From: Lateolabrax maculatus | Lineage: Eukaryota > Chordata > Actinopteri > Acropomatiformes > Lateolabracidae | Reading direction: 5' to 3' | Assembly (NCBI GenBank): GCA_031216445.1 | Contig: CM062204.1 | Location: 16,365,001-16,429,000 of the forward strand | DNA length: 64,000 nucleotides | Shown: piece by piece, positions 39,101 to 53,013 of the stretch | Position numbering within the stretch: the first letter of the stretch is position 1 | Layout of the letters: each line of letters starts with the position of its first letter | Notes under the pieces: model-generated | What the model was told of the DNA's origin: nothing | What the model saw: only the letters and a program-made list of their open reading frames with translations | Databases searched by the model: none | Translations under genes and position numbers: made by a program

Positions 39101-41849
39101 GTTTATTTTAGTATGTAGTGTCAAAATGTTGTTTATTCTCTGGAATGATTTACAATGTTCAACTACTAGTGAATTTAAGAAAATGTATATGAAATAATCA
39201 ATTAGCAATTTGAGTAACAATGTTTTTACATTAAGCCTCCTGTCACTGTCTGTATTTTACAGTGTGTACATGCCTTAAAAGGTTGTTGACTATGTTATTT
39301 ATTTATTGTGAAAAGAGGGCAGGTACTGTAATATACCTTTTTGTCGACTCCTTTCAATTCTGGAACAAGTATCATTTATTATAGATTACATTTTTACATA
39401 TATACAATTTTGTGTTGGAAGTCTACACTAAAGTCAAAGGAAAAAAATCTACGAAGTCCTGTTTTTTATGTCATTATTAGTACTGTACATCCATAATTTA
39501 CATTTAAAATTGTTGGAATTCAGTTTTGTTATTGTATTGTATTGACCTCTATATTCAACTTCTATGAAATTGCATTCCTGGGTTCCTCATAGTAAAGTTT
39601 TATCAAAACTTTTACTCTGACTTATTTTTTACACTTTACTACACAAAACTTTACAGTTTTTGAAGAGTCAGGCATCAACATACACAACATACACATCATC
39701 ATATCCCACAACAATAGCCTTGACCAAAAGGTTCCGTACCACTGTGTAGATGGCTGAATAAAAGCTGAGTGCTGCGTCTTTGGAGGGGAAGGATTTGCGA
39801 GCGGACGCCACCAGGTATGGGTTTCCTGTGCAGGCTCGGCGCTCTGTGATGTATTGCAGTGGAGACTGGCAGCCCAGAGCTGTGTAGTTTGGCTTGCAGG
39901 CAGACAGGAAATGAGGCGTCTGGTTTCCTGTTACCACTTGACCTGCATTGGCGAAGATGGTGGTGGTGAAGAGGCCGAAGGAGTAGACACCTGCGTAAAA
40001 AAGAGAGACACAGTGAGAGAGAGGGAGGGTGTGTGCATGTAAACACACAAAAACTGAATCAATGAGACTAGTAAAAGTCAGAAACAAGCACTCAAATGGG
40101 AATTAAATTGTTACGCTGACTGCTGTCTGTGTGGGAGTGAAAGGCCAGACAGACATAGCCTTTGCTTTTATGCTTCATATCTACAGTCCAATCAGTTTAA
40201 AAGATTCACAATGGAGAAAAATACATGCTACAGAGACGATGAAAGATCACGGAACATTAACAGAACAGGACACGAAGAGAAGGGCAAGAGAAATGAGTCC
40301 ACATGAGACCTAAACTAAGGACAAGGGCTCTTTCTGGCCTTATGACAGAGGACTTGTGTAAGTCTTAATGAGCCTTGGTCCCAGAGTACAGAGGCTCTAT
40401 TTAGTCAAAGCCAAAGAACCTCTGATCTTTAGGACTATAACTGACCCAGAAAACGTACGATCCTACGGAGGAGGGGGTTGAAATAACAGCAGTCAGCGGT
40501 CACTATGGTCTTCTCCTGTGCTCCCTCTGTCTTTACAAAGAAACTGGTCACTTCCCCGATCAGAATCTGAGACAAAAAGAGAGACAAAGAGAACATTTAC
40601 GTCAAACTGGGAGCTAAAACTGTGTGGTTATGGACTGATCAGCATCACTGAATATTTTTACTTAAATATGGTGCGCAGCAAAATTATTCATGAGTGTTCC
40701 TCCCTCAGCCTTGAAACGATTACAGTTTTCCTTGGCCAGCCTGCTTGTATTTCCCTCACCATTTGGTTAATTTCATGCTGCTTTATTAAATTCCAATATA
40801 ACAACTCCCATTCACTCCCATCAGTGGTAGTTTCTCAACTTTAATGTCTCATAAACTTTCTATCTCTCTCCCTTCCTTCCCTTCTATCTTCTATCTTTAC
40901 TGCAGCGCCATTAAACCATTACTATACTTTGATTAATAACGTCATGCGGGTTTATAACCTCAAAAGTGAGCATTAGGTTTGCCAGGTAACATAAATCCAA
41001 CACATCTTATACTATTTTCATGAAATATTTGAAATGTATTAGCTAAAGTTTTTCCCCAGCCTGGTCACACCTCAATAAAACCTCCATTATATTTTTACTA
41101 TTATAGCCTTAACACATTTCAAACACTCATTTAAAGAGCACAGTCCCCAAGCCTCTGGCAGCCATTTGAGAAGCAGTTTTAAGAGTTTAAAAACCAAGTC
41201 AAATCAGCAGGACATTGATCTCTTTTGACAGGGGAATAAATTGACTACACACCACGTGGTGGACGCCATTGCACCCTGCATAATAAACCTGTCTGATCAG
41301 GGGACCCCTGCTGACACAAGCATGGATAGATGTAGGTTACATGCTCATACAATATGCATGGCCCAGAGCCAGTAGCGTGGGACGATGCTAATGCACCAAA
41401 ACTCACTGCACTCGTGTGACAGATGGAGGTTGAGGTTTACCCTAGTACTGATGTTATATACTACGAACTACCGATGCAAGGCTCAGTAAGAGTTGTGGGG
41501 CTTGTGTGTCAACAAAATGTCTTTGGAGTACAACATGATCTGAGTGCTGCAACACTATGCAGCCCTGAGGTCATGTGTGTTGGGGAAAGAGGTTCTGGGT
41601 TCCTTAACATGAAATTTCAAGATATGATGGCTGTGTGGTTGTTTTTCGCAGTTCCCTGCTCACCGTCAAACCTTTGCATAAGAGGCATAGCTTTTGTTGC
41701 AACCTTTCCATTTTGGTGATTTTGGTAGCCAAATTTAATTCTGTTAGGAGTATACAGCATGGTGGTGGGTTTAATATAATGAAATGTTTCATCAGCAGTA
41801 CTTAAATCATAAATAAATGTTTCTATTAATGTAATACTTTAGATAATAA

Positions 41850-41889
<40 letters not shown>

Positions 41890-44800
41890 CTATACATAGA
41901 TATGATCATACATTGGCCTCAAGTTCTTTAAAAAAAATAATGTAAGTTAAAAATCAGTTTCTCTTATCTTGGGCCTGCTTGATTATTCTCCTCATCAAGC
42001 AGACACAAGTTTGACTATGCTTTAATTATTTCTGCAGGAAGGTTTGGGAATATGGTCAGTCATAAATCACTATCCCAGGAGCTGGTGGGGTTCGGAACCT
42101 TGCTGCAGGCACTTTCACAAAGCTGGTGGGAGCCAAAGATTAGACAGCTGGATTATATACGTAGCACATGTTTACCTCCAGGCTGCTCCAAAATCACATC
42201 ACCCACTGCTCATGACGAAAATTACTCTGTACTCCCTTTAACGGTGCAACCGACTCCTAGCATTCCACCATTACAGATTTTACCCTGCCATGTTGGTTTC
42301 AGGAAGAGATTTGTGTTCAATCATCCTCTCCTGCAACATCTCCTGCAGAAAGTGAGGTGACACCTATCAGTCCCACAGTGCGAGCATGTACTTATAGCAA
42401 GTACGTACGTAGTATGTGATGGCCTTATGCAGGAAGTACTGTGAAAAGTGTCCTAATAGTGCCTGTGAAGTATGGTCACAATCTGTTGAGGAAGAAAGAT
42501 TCCAAAAGGTAGGGCCTTTAAACACCTGGTTTTCCACATCCCTCAGATTTTTAGACAGGCTGTTTTTCTGAGCTTTTTGCTACAGGAAACCAAAGCAGTC
42601 TTCTCTAAATTCTTTGAACTGGATTTAGGTGTGGCATAAAATTGAATCAAAGTATGTGTGGGTTGCAGTGAGGTGATTATATACTCAGGGAACAAATGAC
42701 AGAAGTATCATTGCAGTTTTGAACTTTAATGTCAGATTGATGTGTAGTCTCATCCTGGCTCATGTTAAATCTCAACAACAGTGTGCTGAATAAACTGTTA
42801 CTGTCCCCATGTATTTCTGGGAAATGCTCTTGTGAAGTGAGTGTGGGGGAGACAAAGAGGAAAGGAGTGAAGGAGACAGCCGCCACTGATAATAGTCAGC
42901 TAGTAGCCAAAAGGGCAGAAGGCATAAGGGACTTCTAAATGGTGTTTATGGCAATAAGTTACAGTGAAACTGAGATAACATATTAAAGAAAAGAGGTTAA
43001 TTGCAACACAATTACAACTCAAATCAAAAGCATATTTCTTATCTTGCCAAATTGGCTTCCACAGCTGTCTATGCAGTGTGGCCAAAACTAAGGAAGATAG
43101 GAAGATGAAACAATAAAAGAGTTTTAGTGTTGCCACTAGTACAACCTCAAAAAGGAAGACGTCTCTGCAGGGCAGCAGGATGTGTAACCACATGCTGCAG
43201 CCCCAGACTTAATAAAGACACACATGTACTAAATGGCTCTAGCACATGCATGTGCATTCACAATGAACGAAACATAAATGTAGTGACATTGAGAACAGAA
43301 AAAAATAAATTATATTAATCTATATCTGTGGTGAAATAAATTTGTCTTTGCGGCACTGAAGACAATTTTATGTTTTCCTGATAATTCTAACATATATTTA
43401 AATTATTACCACCCACTAATTAATGTCTACATAGTAAATCAACACATTGTTTTCTTTAAGCAACATACAGAGGTAGAAACAATAATACTCACTCCAGACT
43501 AAGGATCTGACATTAACTCTTTGGAAAGGTGTTGATTGTCCCATCTTTCTGTTTTTGACTAGATTGTCAGGTTTCACAGCACAGACAATAAAACATTTTT
43601 AAGAAAGAGCTGACTTTCATGGTTTTCACACCATGTTTTCAACAACATGGAGCCCAGGTTCCTTGATGATTCCTTGAAGGCAACATCAAACCAAAGGAAT
43701 CAAATTGAGAGAGACAGAAGGGCACATAGGAACAGAGAGGGAGAGACGTTTGTGATGTACATATCTGCGGAAGTTTGTTAATAACATAGAAGTTCCTGTT
43801 GTTGGCACTGGCTTGTTGAAATATGCATTTGAGGGGTTTAGATTTTAATGAATTATTAATTTCTGGTGTAACAGCAGTACCGTTCATCGCTTTAAAGCTT
43901 GTGTTGTATCATATTAAGCAACAGCTACATATAATAACTTCGGAGAGTGAATGGTCTTTTTACTCCCTCTCCGGCATGTTCTCTCCCTGCTTCTCACAGT
44001 GATGGAGAATGAAGTCTACATCCTCATTAGGGGAGCGGTTGCCATGTCCACTTCTTTATCATTCACTCAATTACTTTTTTCAACTACTCCCAAGCTCATG
44101 AGTTCACATCAACATTCAATGGAGATGTGCTCCCACAGCCATGATTTCAAAAGTATCCTGTGTCAATACTAATCCCTTTTCATACTGATCTCACTGAAAG
44201 GTTGCTTCCTGCGGCTTCACTGAGCATCCACTTGAATCACAATAAAAGGTCTGTAATAGAAATAAATATCAAACGTATTCATAGCACTAGGGTTTGAAGT
44301 ATCCTTGGTTCTATCCAGCAGCTCCTAATTCAGAAATCTCTACAGTAATCAATATTCATAAAAAGAATACACAAAAGCTAGAATCTCTTGGCCTTTTACT
44401 AAATGCTATCCCAAAGTTTGCTGATATTAAACAGATGTTTTCATGGCAGCTCTGTGGTTCATCTGATATCAAAGCAACAGTCAACAGGAAGAATGAAGGC
44501 TGGACTAAAAAAGGTTTTCATGTTCTGCACCTGGTACTGACAGTTTTCTACTAAACTAATGCCTGAAATTCATATTGTCCATGCACCCTTCTGTCTGATC
44601 TTAATGACGTTCAACAGACAACAAATAACATTCATGGGATATGACTCCTATACTTTAAAACAGAAACCCACTAATGTGTCATTGGAAAGTGCTCTTGATT
44701 TTACAAAGCATCTCCTGGACGTTTCATACTCACTGAGCAGACACAGACACACATCTGTTTGAGACGTGACAAGAACATACCTGAATGTATATCACACTGT

Positions 44801-47800
44801 ATATTTAAAGATGCACTAATCATTATACTTAAATTAACTATGGATCAAATGAATTTGTGTAACGTGAAAGGCGCACCTTGTAGTGAAAAAAATACATAGA
44901 GTTATTATGGTTTTAGTTATATGGTCTACAACTAGTGTTTGCTTTACTCTTAGTGCTCTCAGCAGTGTTGTTTTCAGCCCAACCCACTACCTGCCCAGCA
45001 CCAAACAACAGCGATTTTCCCCCAGAGTTGGTGAAGACCAAAACAGAGCTAAAAGGAGAGTGAATGTTGGACATATTGGACTTTGTTAAGTGTGCAAAAA
45101 CACAACTCCAAATGACACTGGCACATGGCAACTTTTTGCAAACATTTTCACCATTACAGTTTAATATTTCAGTGTTGTGTTTACAGCTTGTTTTGCTGAC
45201 CCGAAGTGGCCAAATAAACAACCACTAATGCAGGTTTAATGCATTGGTTGTGGCCTTTTACAATATACACTCTACACATTTATTTCATGAGATGCATATT
45301 TTAAGGCTTAAAATACTACACTAGCACCACTGAAGCAGGCTGATATTGTAGTCAGGGGGTTTATGCTAACATACATTTGAATAGATGCATTGATGACATG
45401 AAAAGGAGTTCATGTGTTGCAAATTAAACCTAAAACATACATTTTAATGTAATTTACAACAATTTATGACATTGAGACACTGACTGACCATAGTGAAAAC
45501 TTGGTTTAAAATCAAACATGACATTAAAATACATCACAAGCCACATTCACCGACATTCATCAATCCTCCTGTGTACATTCACAAGAGATTTCCCACTACA
45601 TTAGTCTCCCTTTAATGGAGGGGAGATGGTGGGGGTAATTTGAGAGATTTTTTGAGATTCAGTTGGATTTTTGAGGTTCAGAGCAGTGCATATGGGGACT
45701 GTCAGTTTGCCAGCATGTTGCCCACAGCAAAATACACCCTCCTATCCATGCTGAGATGTCTGCTGCCATCCCTCTGTAGCCTATGTCACATCATTCAGGG
45801 CTGCCCTTCTTCAGGGGGTCGATTTAACCAAAAAACCTCATAGAAGCCACTTGTTACCGACTGAATAAATAATGCAATAACAGAATATTTCAGTACTATA
45901 TGCTTCAAGTCAGAAACAGCATGGCTGGCAGTGTGAAATATGTTTTTTATCCCTCTGCCCTCAATCTAAACTCCTGTAATTGAAATATTGTGTCAGTTAT
46001 ATTACTGGAAACTAGAATTAAATCAGCAAGCAACTAACAATAGTGCAGCAGCCTTCAAGTCTCTCATTCTAAACCAGAGGTTTTTAGAAAATAGTTACAA
46101 ACTCAAACTGGGTCATGATCCCAGGACTGTTTGAATTCCCTGATAAAACCACAAAACATTTGAGGCACCAAATTGTGAACTGAAACACTGAAAAGTCAAT
46201 GTTGACAAATCCTGGTTGACATGAGGACACTTGATTCTGACAAACACTTTTATTTAAAGCAGATGTTGCTTTTTGGTAAGGGAAAGTGTCAAGATGTTTC
46301 AGTCTTGATGAGAAAATTAGAATATACAAGACAAGGTGCTGTGATAGTATGGAAGTAGCCAGAGAATTGTGTTTTTGTAAATGGGTTCTGCCAATGGGTT
46401 CAACATTAACTGTCAAACTGTAATTTTCTAAGTAAGTTTTAGCGGAAGGTAAAGTTTTATACTAAATCAACTGGAACAAAGGTGAAAATCACTTGGCAGC
46501 CAATTAGTTTTGAGCAGATGTTGACTGTGTTCTGGAGGCAATTGCTATGTTTTTTAGAACTCATTTATTTTAACCTAGGATAGTCAGGGGGATAAAATCA
46601 GATCTCAACCAGTCAGAATCATGGTATGATTAAAACACAGGCAGACGTTTGTGCGTGAACACCCAAAGAGAGAGAAAGGGATGAGGTAATGAGAAGACAG
46701 GGAGATGATGGAGAACAGAAAATAGGGTAGGAGAGAGTAAGAGAAAGTGAAGGAGTTGATGCAAATGAAAAAAAGAGAATAAGAAAAGATGAAGAGGGAG
46801 ATAAAGAATGACAAACTGTCTTCTTCTGCCTCAGAGAGCAGATATTCAATGGCCTCCTTTGTTGAGAAAGTAGGTGTGAGTGTGTGTGTGTCTGTACTGT
46901 AAAAGCTGTTAGTAAGGCTTTTCTGTCAAGAGGGTAGCAACTCTGTTTCAACTCTCAAGTATTTCATATCTGACAACTATATAGATAAGTTGAAAGGATG
47001 TCTGCGGGAATAGAGGGCACAGAGACGAACACTTGAGCGTGTTCCTGGGAGAGTGATGTGAGATGATGATCCGGAGGTTGAGTGGGTCTTAATTGGGTTT
47101 CTTTGATTTTCTACCTATTGTGACATGGTGACAGTCGATGGCAGACTGTTCTTTTGCTTTTTTGAGGGTGACTCCAAACTGTGTGTGTGTGTGTATGTGT
47201 GTGTGTGTGTACCAGAAAGAGTACAGTCTTGCTTAACGAAAGATGACAATGAGGATAAAAAGGAAAAAATGTGAAAAAAGAAAAGGAGAAAAAGTGGATC
47301 ATAACACATAAAGGCACATCAGAGAAACAGAGAGTTGAGAACCTAACTTTCCAAGAATGTGTATTGAGACAATAGAGCAGTCAACGGGAATCTAATGATG
47401 AGCACTGACTATGCAGACAGGAACTGTAAACTGGTGAAGTATTCAACCATCACTTTCAATTTACAGCTTATCCACAGAGAAGTACAAAAGGACATCAAAG
47501 CACATAAAGACAGACATATTCAAGTTCACCACACATACAGGGATGTGTACGTGCAAAAAACACAGAAATCCACATTTTCAATCTGCCTTAGAGCAGTATG
47601 ATATACACACACCATGCACTATGAGTAATACTAACAGCAATCAAAACAGGAACGCAAGTGATGCAGCATTAAATGCTGGTTTGACGTCACAACATATAAA
47701 AAGCAATTTAAGCTTAAGGGGGAGTGTGGAAATTTACTCTAGTGTATCTATGCATTTTTTACAGATGTATTTGGGATTTTTCTGTTCATCATGGCAGCTT

Positions 47801-50800
47801 GGAGATATTTTAAGAAAGCCTTAAATTTAGCCATGCATTTACACCATGAACTGCTACATAGTGATCATATCTGTTGCAGTGTTAAATTCCTAATCTATGT
47901 GTTCATGGATACATATGTTTGTCAGTGGAAGTGTTTTACACTTACGCACCTTCTAAAAATGATGTAATACTGACTGAAAGCAGCTCTTCAGTATTTATTG
48001 TGAAAAGAAACACAAAAACCTTCATGAGGATTACATCAAGTCTTCATAAAGCTTCTGCAAATATCACATGACATTTGTTGACATTGCAAGCCAAGCACTC
48101 TACTTTAAATACACACACATGCACAGGCAGCCTTCTCACACACCAGCGATGGTAACCATGACAATTTAGCTGCTTCAGCTTCATCATCACCCACACTCTC
48201 TCTATCCATCTCGTTCTCTCTGTCTCACCCTGCTTTTATTCTGTGTTCATGGCCGGGCAGCTTTCCCAGGTCTTTGTGGAGGAGAAACTAGGCTACCAGA
48301 AACATCTCCCTTTCCTCTCTGTTTATTAAATTTTTTTCTGTGCTGATTCAAATATAAATTGTCCTTTTTTTCCTTCCTCTTGCTCACTCTCTCTCTCTCA
48401 CACAATTCAAATCCAGTTTGTGCTCAGCAAGGTTTTAACTGTGGTTTGAAGTATGACCCTGTTCGTTTCCCACCCTTCTTTTCTTGTCTTTTTGCATTTT
48501 CCTATTTTTCCTCAAGTATCTCCCTCTCTGTCGTTATCCTGCTTACTCTTCTCCTCTCTTTCCGCCTCCTTGCTTTCTTCCTATAAATTGTGTTTCTTTC
48601 AATCTGCCTCCCGTTAAGAGGAAACAGAGGGATCCTGGATCAGTGTGGGAAGAGACCTTGCAGATAATCTACCAGAGTTAGAGTGTGAGTGTATTGCTGG
48701 ATTAGGGTTCTCATCTAAGGGTTAGAGCATGTTTTACAGGCTATCACAGTGGGAGCGGATAGCTGGTCAGGCGTATCAACATGGGGCTACACAGCCTGCT
48801 GTCTTTATCTCTCAATCCTCTACCCAGTGTGATTGGCAGTGACAGGATAAAGCCGTGATTATCCCTTATTATCCCTGCCCTTTTTTGTCACTGCTCTGTC
48901 TCATAAGAACGACTGCTGACGCGCTGATCTGCCTGTCTGCTTCTCTTTCTGTCTGAGGAAGAGATAGACACGGATGGACAGACAGTTGGTGATGTACAAC
49001 GGCAAAACAGATTATACTATCAAATATATCTTTTTTTTTTTTTTTGTTAGGATGGGTATTAAATTAGTTTAGAAAAAATATTGCAGTGATGCCAGCAGTC
49101 ATGAATCACATTTTTAAAATTCTCATTTGAGAACTTAAACTTCTCTCAAAGTGACAACAAGAGAAACTTAAAACCTGATATAGTTAGTTAGCTTCATTAT
49201 TTTGGCTAATCTCACTAACCTCTCCTGCAGTTTCAGACCCTGCCAGCAGTTGTCTTAAGCTCTTCCTGCTTTTCCCCAGTCACCTGATCAAATTTAAGTC
49301 ATGCCCTCGGCCCAGCTGTCTGTTTAACAGAGCCTTTACATGAGGTTTTAATTTAATTAAATAAAAAAAAGTTGGGCCTCAGGCAACGTCCCCTAAATAC
49401 CTCTGCTCTTGTTAAAATAAATAAAATCGCCAAGCCATGTCAACACGTTCAGTAGGTCTCACCAAGTTACATAATGTGCTGCCCGTTGTTTTATTCATCA
49501 TACATACACATGTGAACCCAGCCAAAGAGTACAAGTAATGTGCTAAAGTGTCAATAACAATAACAACTAACAGTATCTGCACTGACTGATTTTTCACAGC
49601 ACCGAAATCACTTTAGCCAAATGTGTGGCTTCTTCTTCTCTCCTACATCCTCCCTGATGAGGAAATCATCAAGGGAATTGATTTCATCATAGTCCATTGT
49701 TCGAGACAGAGAGCGATAGAAGACTTTCACTGTGACACCCAAATCTTTTTCTCCTGCTCGATGGTTCTTCCCAATCCTCTTCTGTCTTTCATATGTGACT
49801 CCATTATTCATGAAGGATTGTCCCCAGGCTTAACAGTATGCAAACTTCTGGTCAATTTGCATATGGGCATTGGACTGATGTGTGTGTATGGAGTCTGTGC
49901 TTAAGCCTGCATGTGTGTGTGTGTGTGTGTGTACGTGTGTTTGTGTGTGTACAGTGCCCCAGCATGTGTGATAAAATACAAGAGTGATGACAATTGCAAT
50001 GAACTTGAAAATATCAGAGGAAAAGGATGATTGCACGAACAAACCGCATGAGTTCTCCTGTTTCACGATCTATGAAGACGCTTACTTCAGCCTTATTTTA
50101 CATTGCATATGTGTGAATGTGTGATTGTACATCTACGTGCGTTGGTGTGTGTGAGAAGATTTCTTTTGGGTTGCTTGTCAAAGATGACAACTCTGATTAC
50201 AATAACAATAGAAAGTAAATATAGAATAGAGAAAAGCGAAAAATGAGAACAGGAAAAGCCCGGATTTTCTGAACAACATAATTTGTCAAACATTAGCATA
50301 ACAATCGAGCAGTCAGGGATCATGATTGGAGCCATCTTAATACAGGGAAACTATGCTGTTGCAGTCCACACTTAAAGCCTCCCAACATGAATCATGTGCG
50401 TCTACCTCAACACAGTAAAGAAGGAAACCAATTTCCACTTCCACATTTTGACATGGCGAGAAAAAAAGTGTTACTGGCTACAGTTAGATTTGACATTTCC
50501 ATATTATTCTTGAAGTCTAATCATGAAGATTGGATTGTGTGATATCGCTGCATGTTAGCACAGTTGGAAGGGTAGCCTTGTGGTTAGAGAGGAGGAGTGT
50601 CTTTGAAGCAAAATCCACCTTTGGTTACTTTTAGTGCTTGGTGAAAATGCATTTTTAACAGCTACATTATATTTTAAATAAATTAACTTGAATGAAATTG
50701 CCACAATTGTCAGAGGGGGAAGAAGGAGAGGGAGTTCAACTTTGGTGAACTTGACACATGAACACACACCTTCGACCTATAGCAACAGTGTTGACCTTTG

Positions 50801-52641
50801 AAGGTACAGAGAGAACCATACAGTCCATAACGGTGGAAGCAATCATATCAGTCGTATCATACACTTGAATTTTATGGGCTGCTCTGCTGAATGAGAAGCA
50901 AGAGTATTTTAATCTTTGTATCCATTTTGGCACAGTGAAACTAGCCACTGCAAGTGTTCACTAAATCACCAAAAGTCCAGCACCATCTATTTCCTGAGGA
51001 TGAACAATTGGATTTTGATGAATAGATTTGACCTGATATTTAAACTGCAACTGAATGTGTCAATAATTTGTGATTTTGGGTTATTTTGTGAAAAACTTTT
51101 TCACAAAGCTTTTTTGTGTAATCATGTTCTTTTTGTGTAATAATGCCTTTTATGCAAGCCTGAGAATGAGTTGTATTAAAATGTGTGTTATACACATAAG
51201 AACAAAGAGCGGAAACAACAGTGATGGTACTGAAAAAGCAACAAATTGAGATTCAGTCCCCCAAAACATAACATCTTGTAGCCTTCTGGTCTATTTAAGC
51301 TGCTGTTAGTGGCCTCTTCTTCAGTGGTTTTCTACCAGCAAGGATTGTTGAAATTTGGTCCAAAGTAGCATCTCTCTTCACACCAAAAACCTGATGTTTG
51401 CCACAATATCTCAAAATGACTTCAGGTCTTTTCCTTCCAGCTCCAGGTATGTTTTTCTGTAGCTCATCCTGACCCCAGGCCTCTGGAATGCAAAGAGAAT
51501 TTCCTTCCTTGGCATCCTGCATTTATTTATTTAAATCTGCATCTGTTTTACTTCTGCAGTCTCCCTTTTCAACTCTGACTATTGTCCCTCTTCATCTCTT
51601 CACACTGGAGGTTGGAGCGCATACAGACTGTTAAAATGTCCAAACACAATGTGGCTTTGACCACATCCAGCATCTGTTTTTGAAGATATGACAGCAACAA
51701 CAGCACAATGCATTTTTTTTGTGTGTGTATGAAGAACCCTCACTTAAATAATAAACTCTGGCATGACTGGATGATATGGTCTGCCTTTATGGTTCGCCCC
51801 AATCCAATCCCCGTCTTTCTGTCACATGGAGCTGCATTATGCATGAAGGCTTTTCCCAAGGTTTAACAGACAGCAGCAAACAAACTCGAAATAGCGAGAA
51901 GCCACTAAATAACATCGGTCAGGCTCTCCTTTGTTACCTCTTTCCTCTCTTTCACTCTTCATTCTTTAGCTCTTCTATGTCTTCTTGTTTGGATTAGTTT
52001 TCGCTTGTTTTCTCTCTGATACTTCTTTCCTTGTGTTTCTTGTGTTCCTCATTATCCCCCTTTGCCCCCATTGTGTGGTGCTTGCTGTATTTTGAACTCT
52101 CACTGTCTCTCCAAGAGCACCCTCGCTTTTCCTTCCCGTACTGTTTGAGAGGCTTATATTTAGCAGTATTAGATCAGAGCTCTCCAGGGTAAAAGCATTT
52201 AGCATTATGCTTCTGACCCACATAAAAAAGGTGGAGAAATAAACCTCCACATTCAAAACTTAATTCATTCACGGCCTCATATCCTTTTTGCTTTGCTTGA
52301 GCTTACAAGTGTGTGTGTTTGTGCGGCGCAGTGTGAGTCTCCACGTGCTGTGAGGGCTCACATCGTGCCACTTGCATCTTAAGCCTACAATTACTATTTG
52401 ATCCTGTGATTGGTCGCAGCTTAATTGTACCGACTGATGGTGGGTTGTAGGCACACACATACGATCTCCATTACACATACCACACCCTCACATACACACG
52501 CACAAATAATTAGTGAATGGTTCAAATAGCACTTTACCCCACTTTTTCAGCTAGAATGGCACAATAATTGCCAAAATGTTACCTGTACTGGTGCGTGTAT
52601 TGTATATAAGCTATGCAATGTGTGTGTGTGTGTGTGTGGGT

Positions 52642-52675
<34 letters not shown>

Positions 52676-52975
52676 ATGAAATTAACTACTGATGTGGAGA
52701 GTCATAGAGATTGCCTGTACCCACTCTGACCAGTTTTCAGATCCCAGCACTAGTCAGACACACACAGACACACACTCAAACACACACACGCACACATCGA
52801 CTCCTACCTGCACACGCAGAATTCATTTTCAGTGGCAGTGGAGGAGAAGATGTGCGCCGTCATCCACCCACGCACTTACCTTCACTGATGCATTAAAACT
52901 TACAGCATATTTGCCAAGTACCACACAAGTGCCTCTATTTCACTCACCCTCTCACTTCCTCTCTCTTTGTCTCTG

Positions 52976-53013
<38 letters not shown>

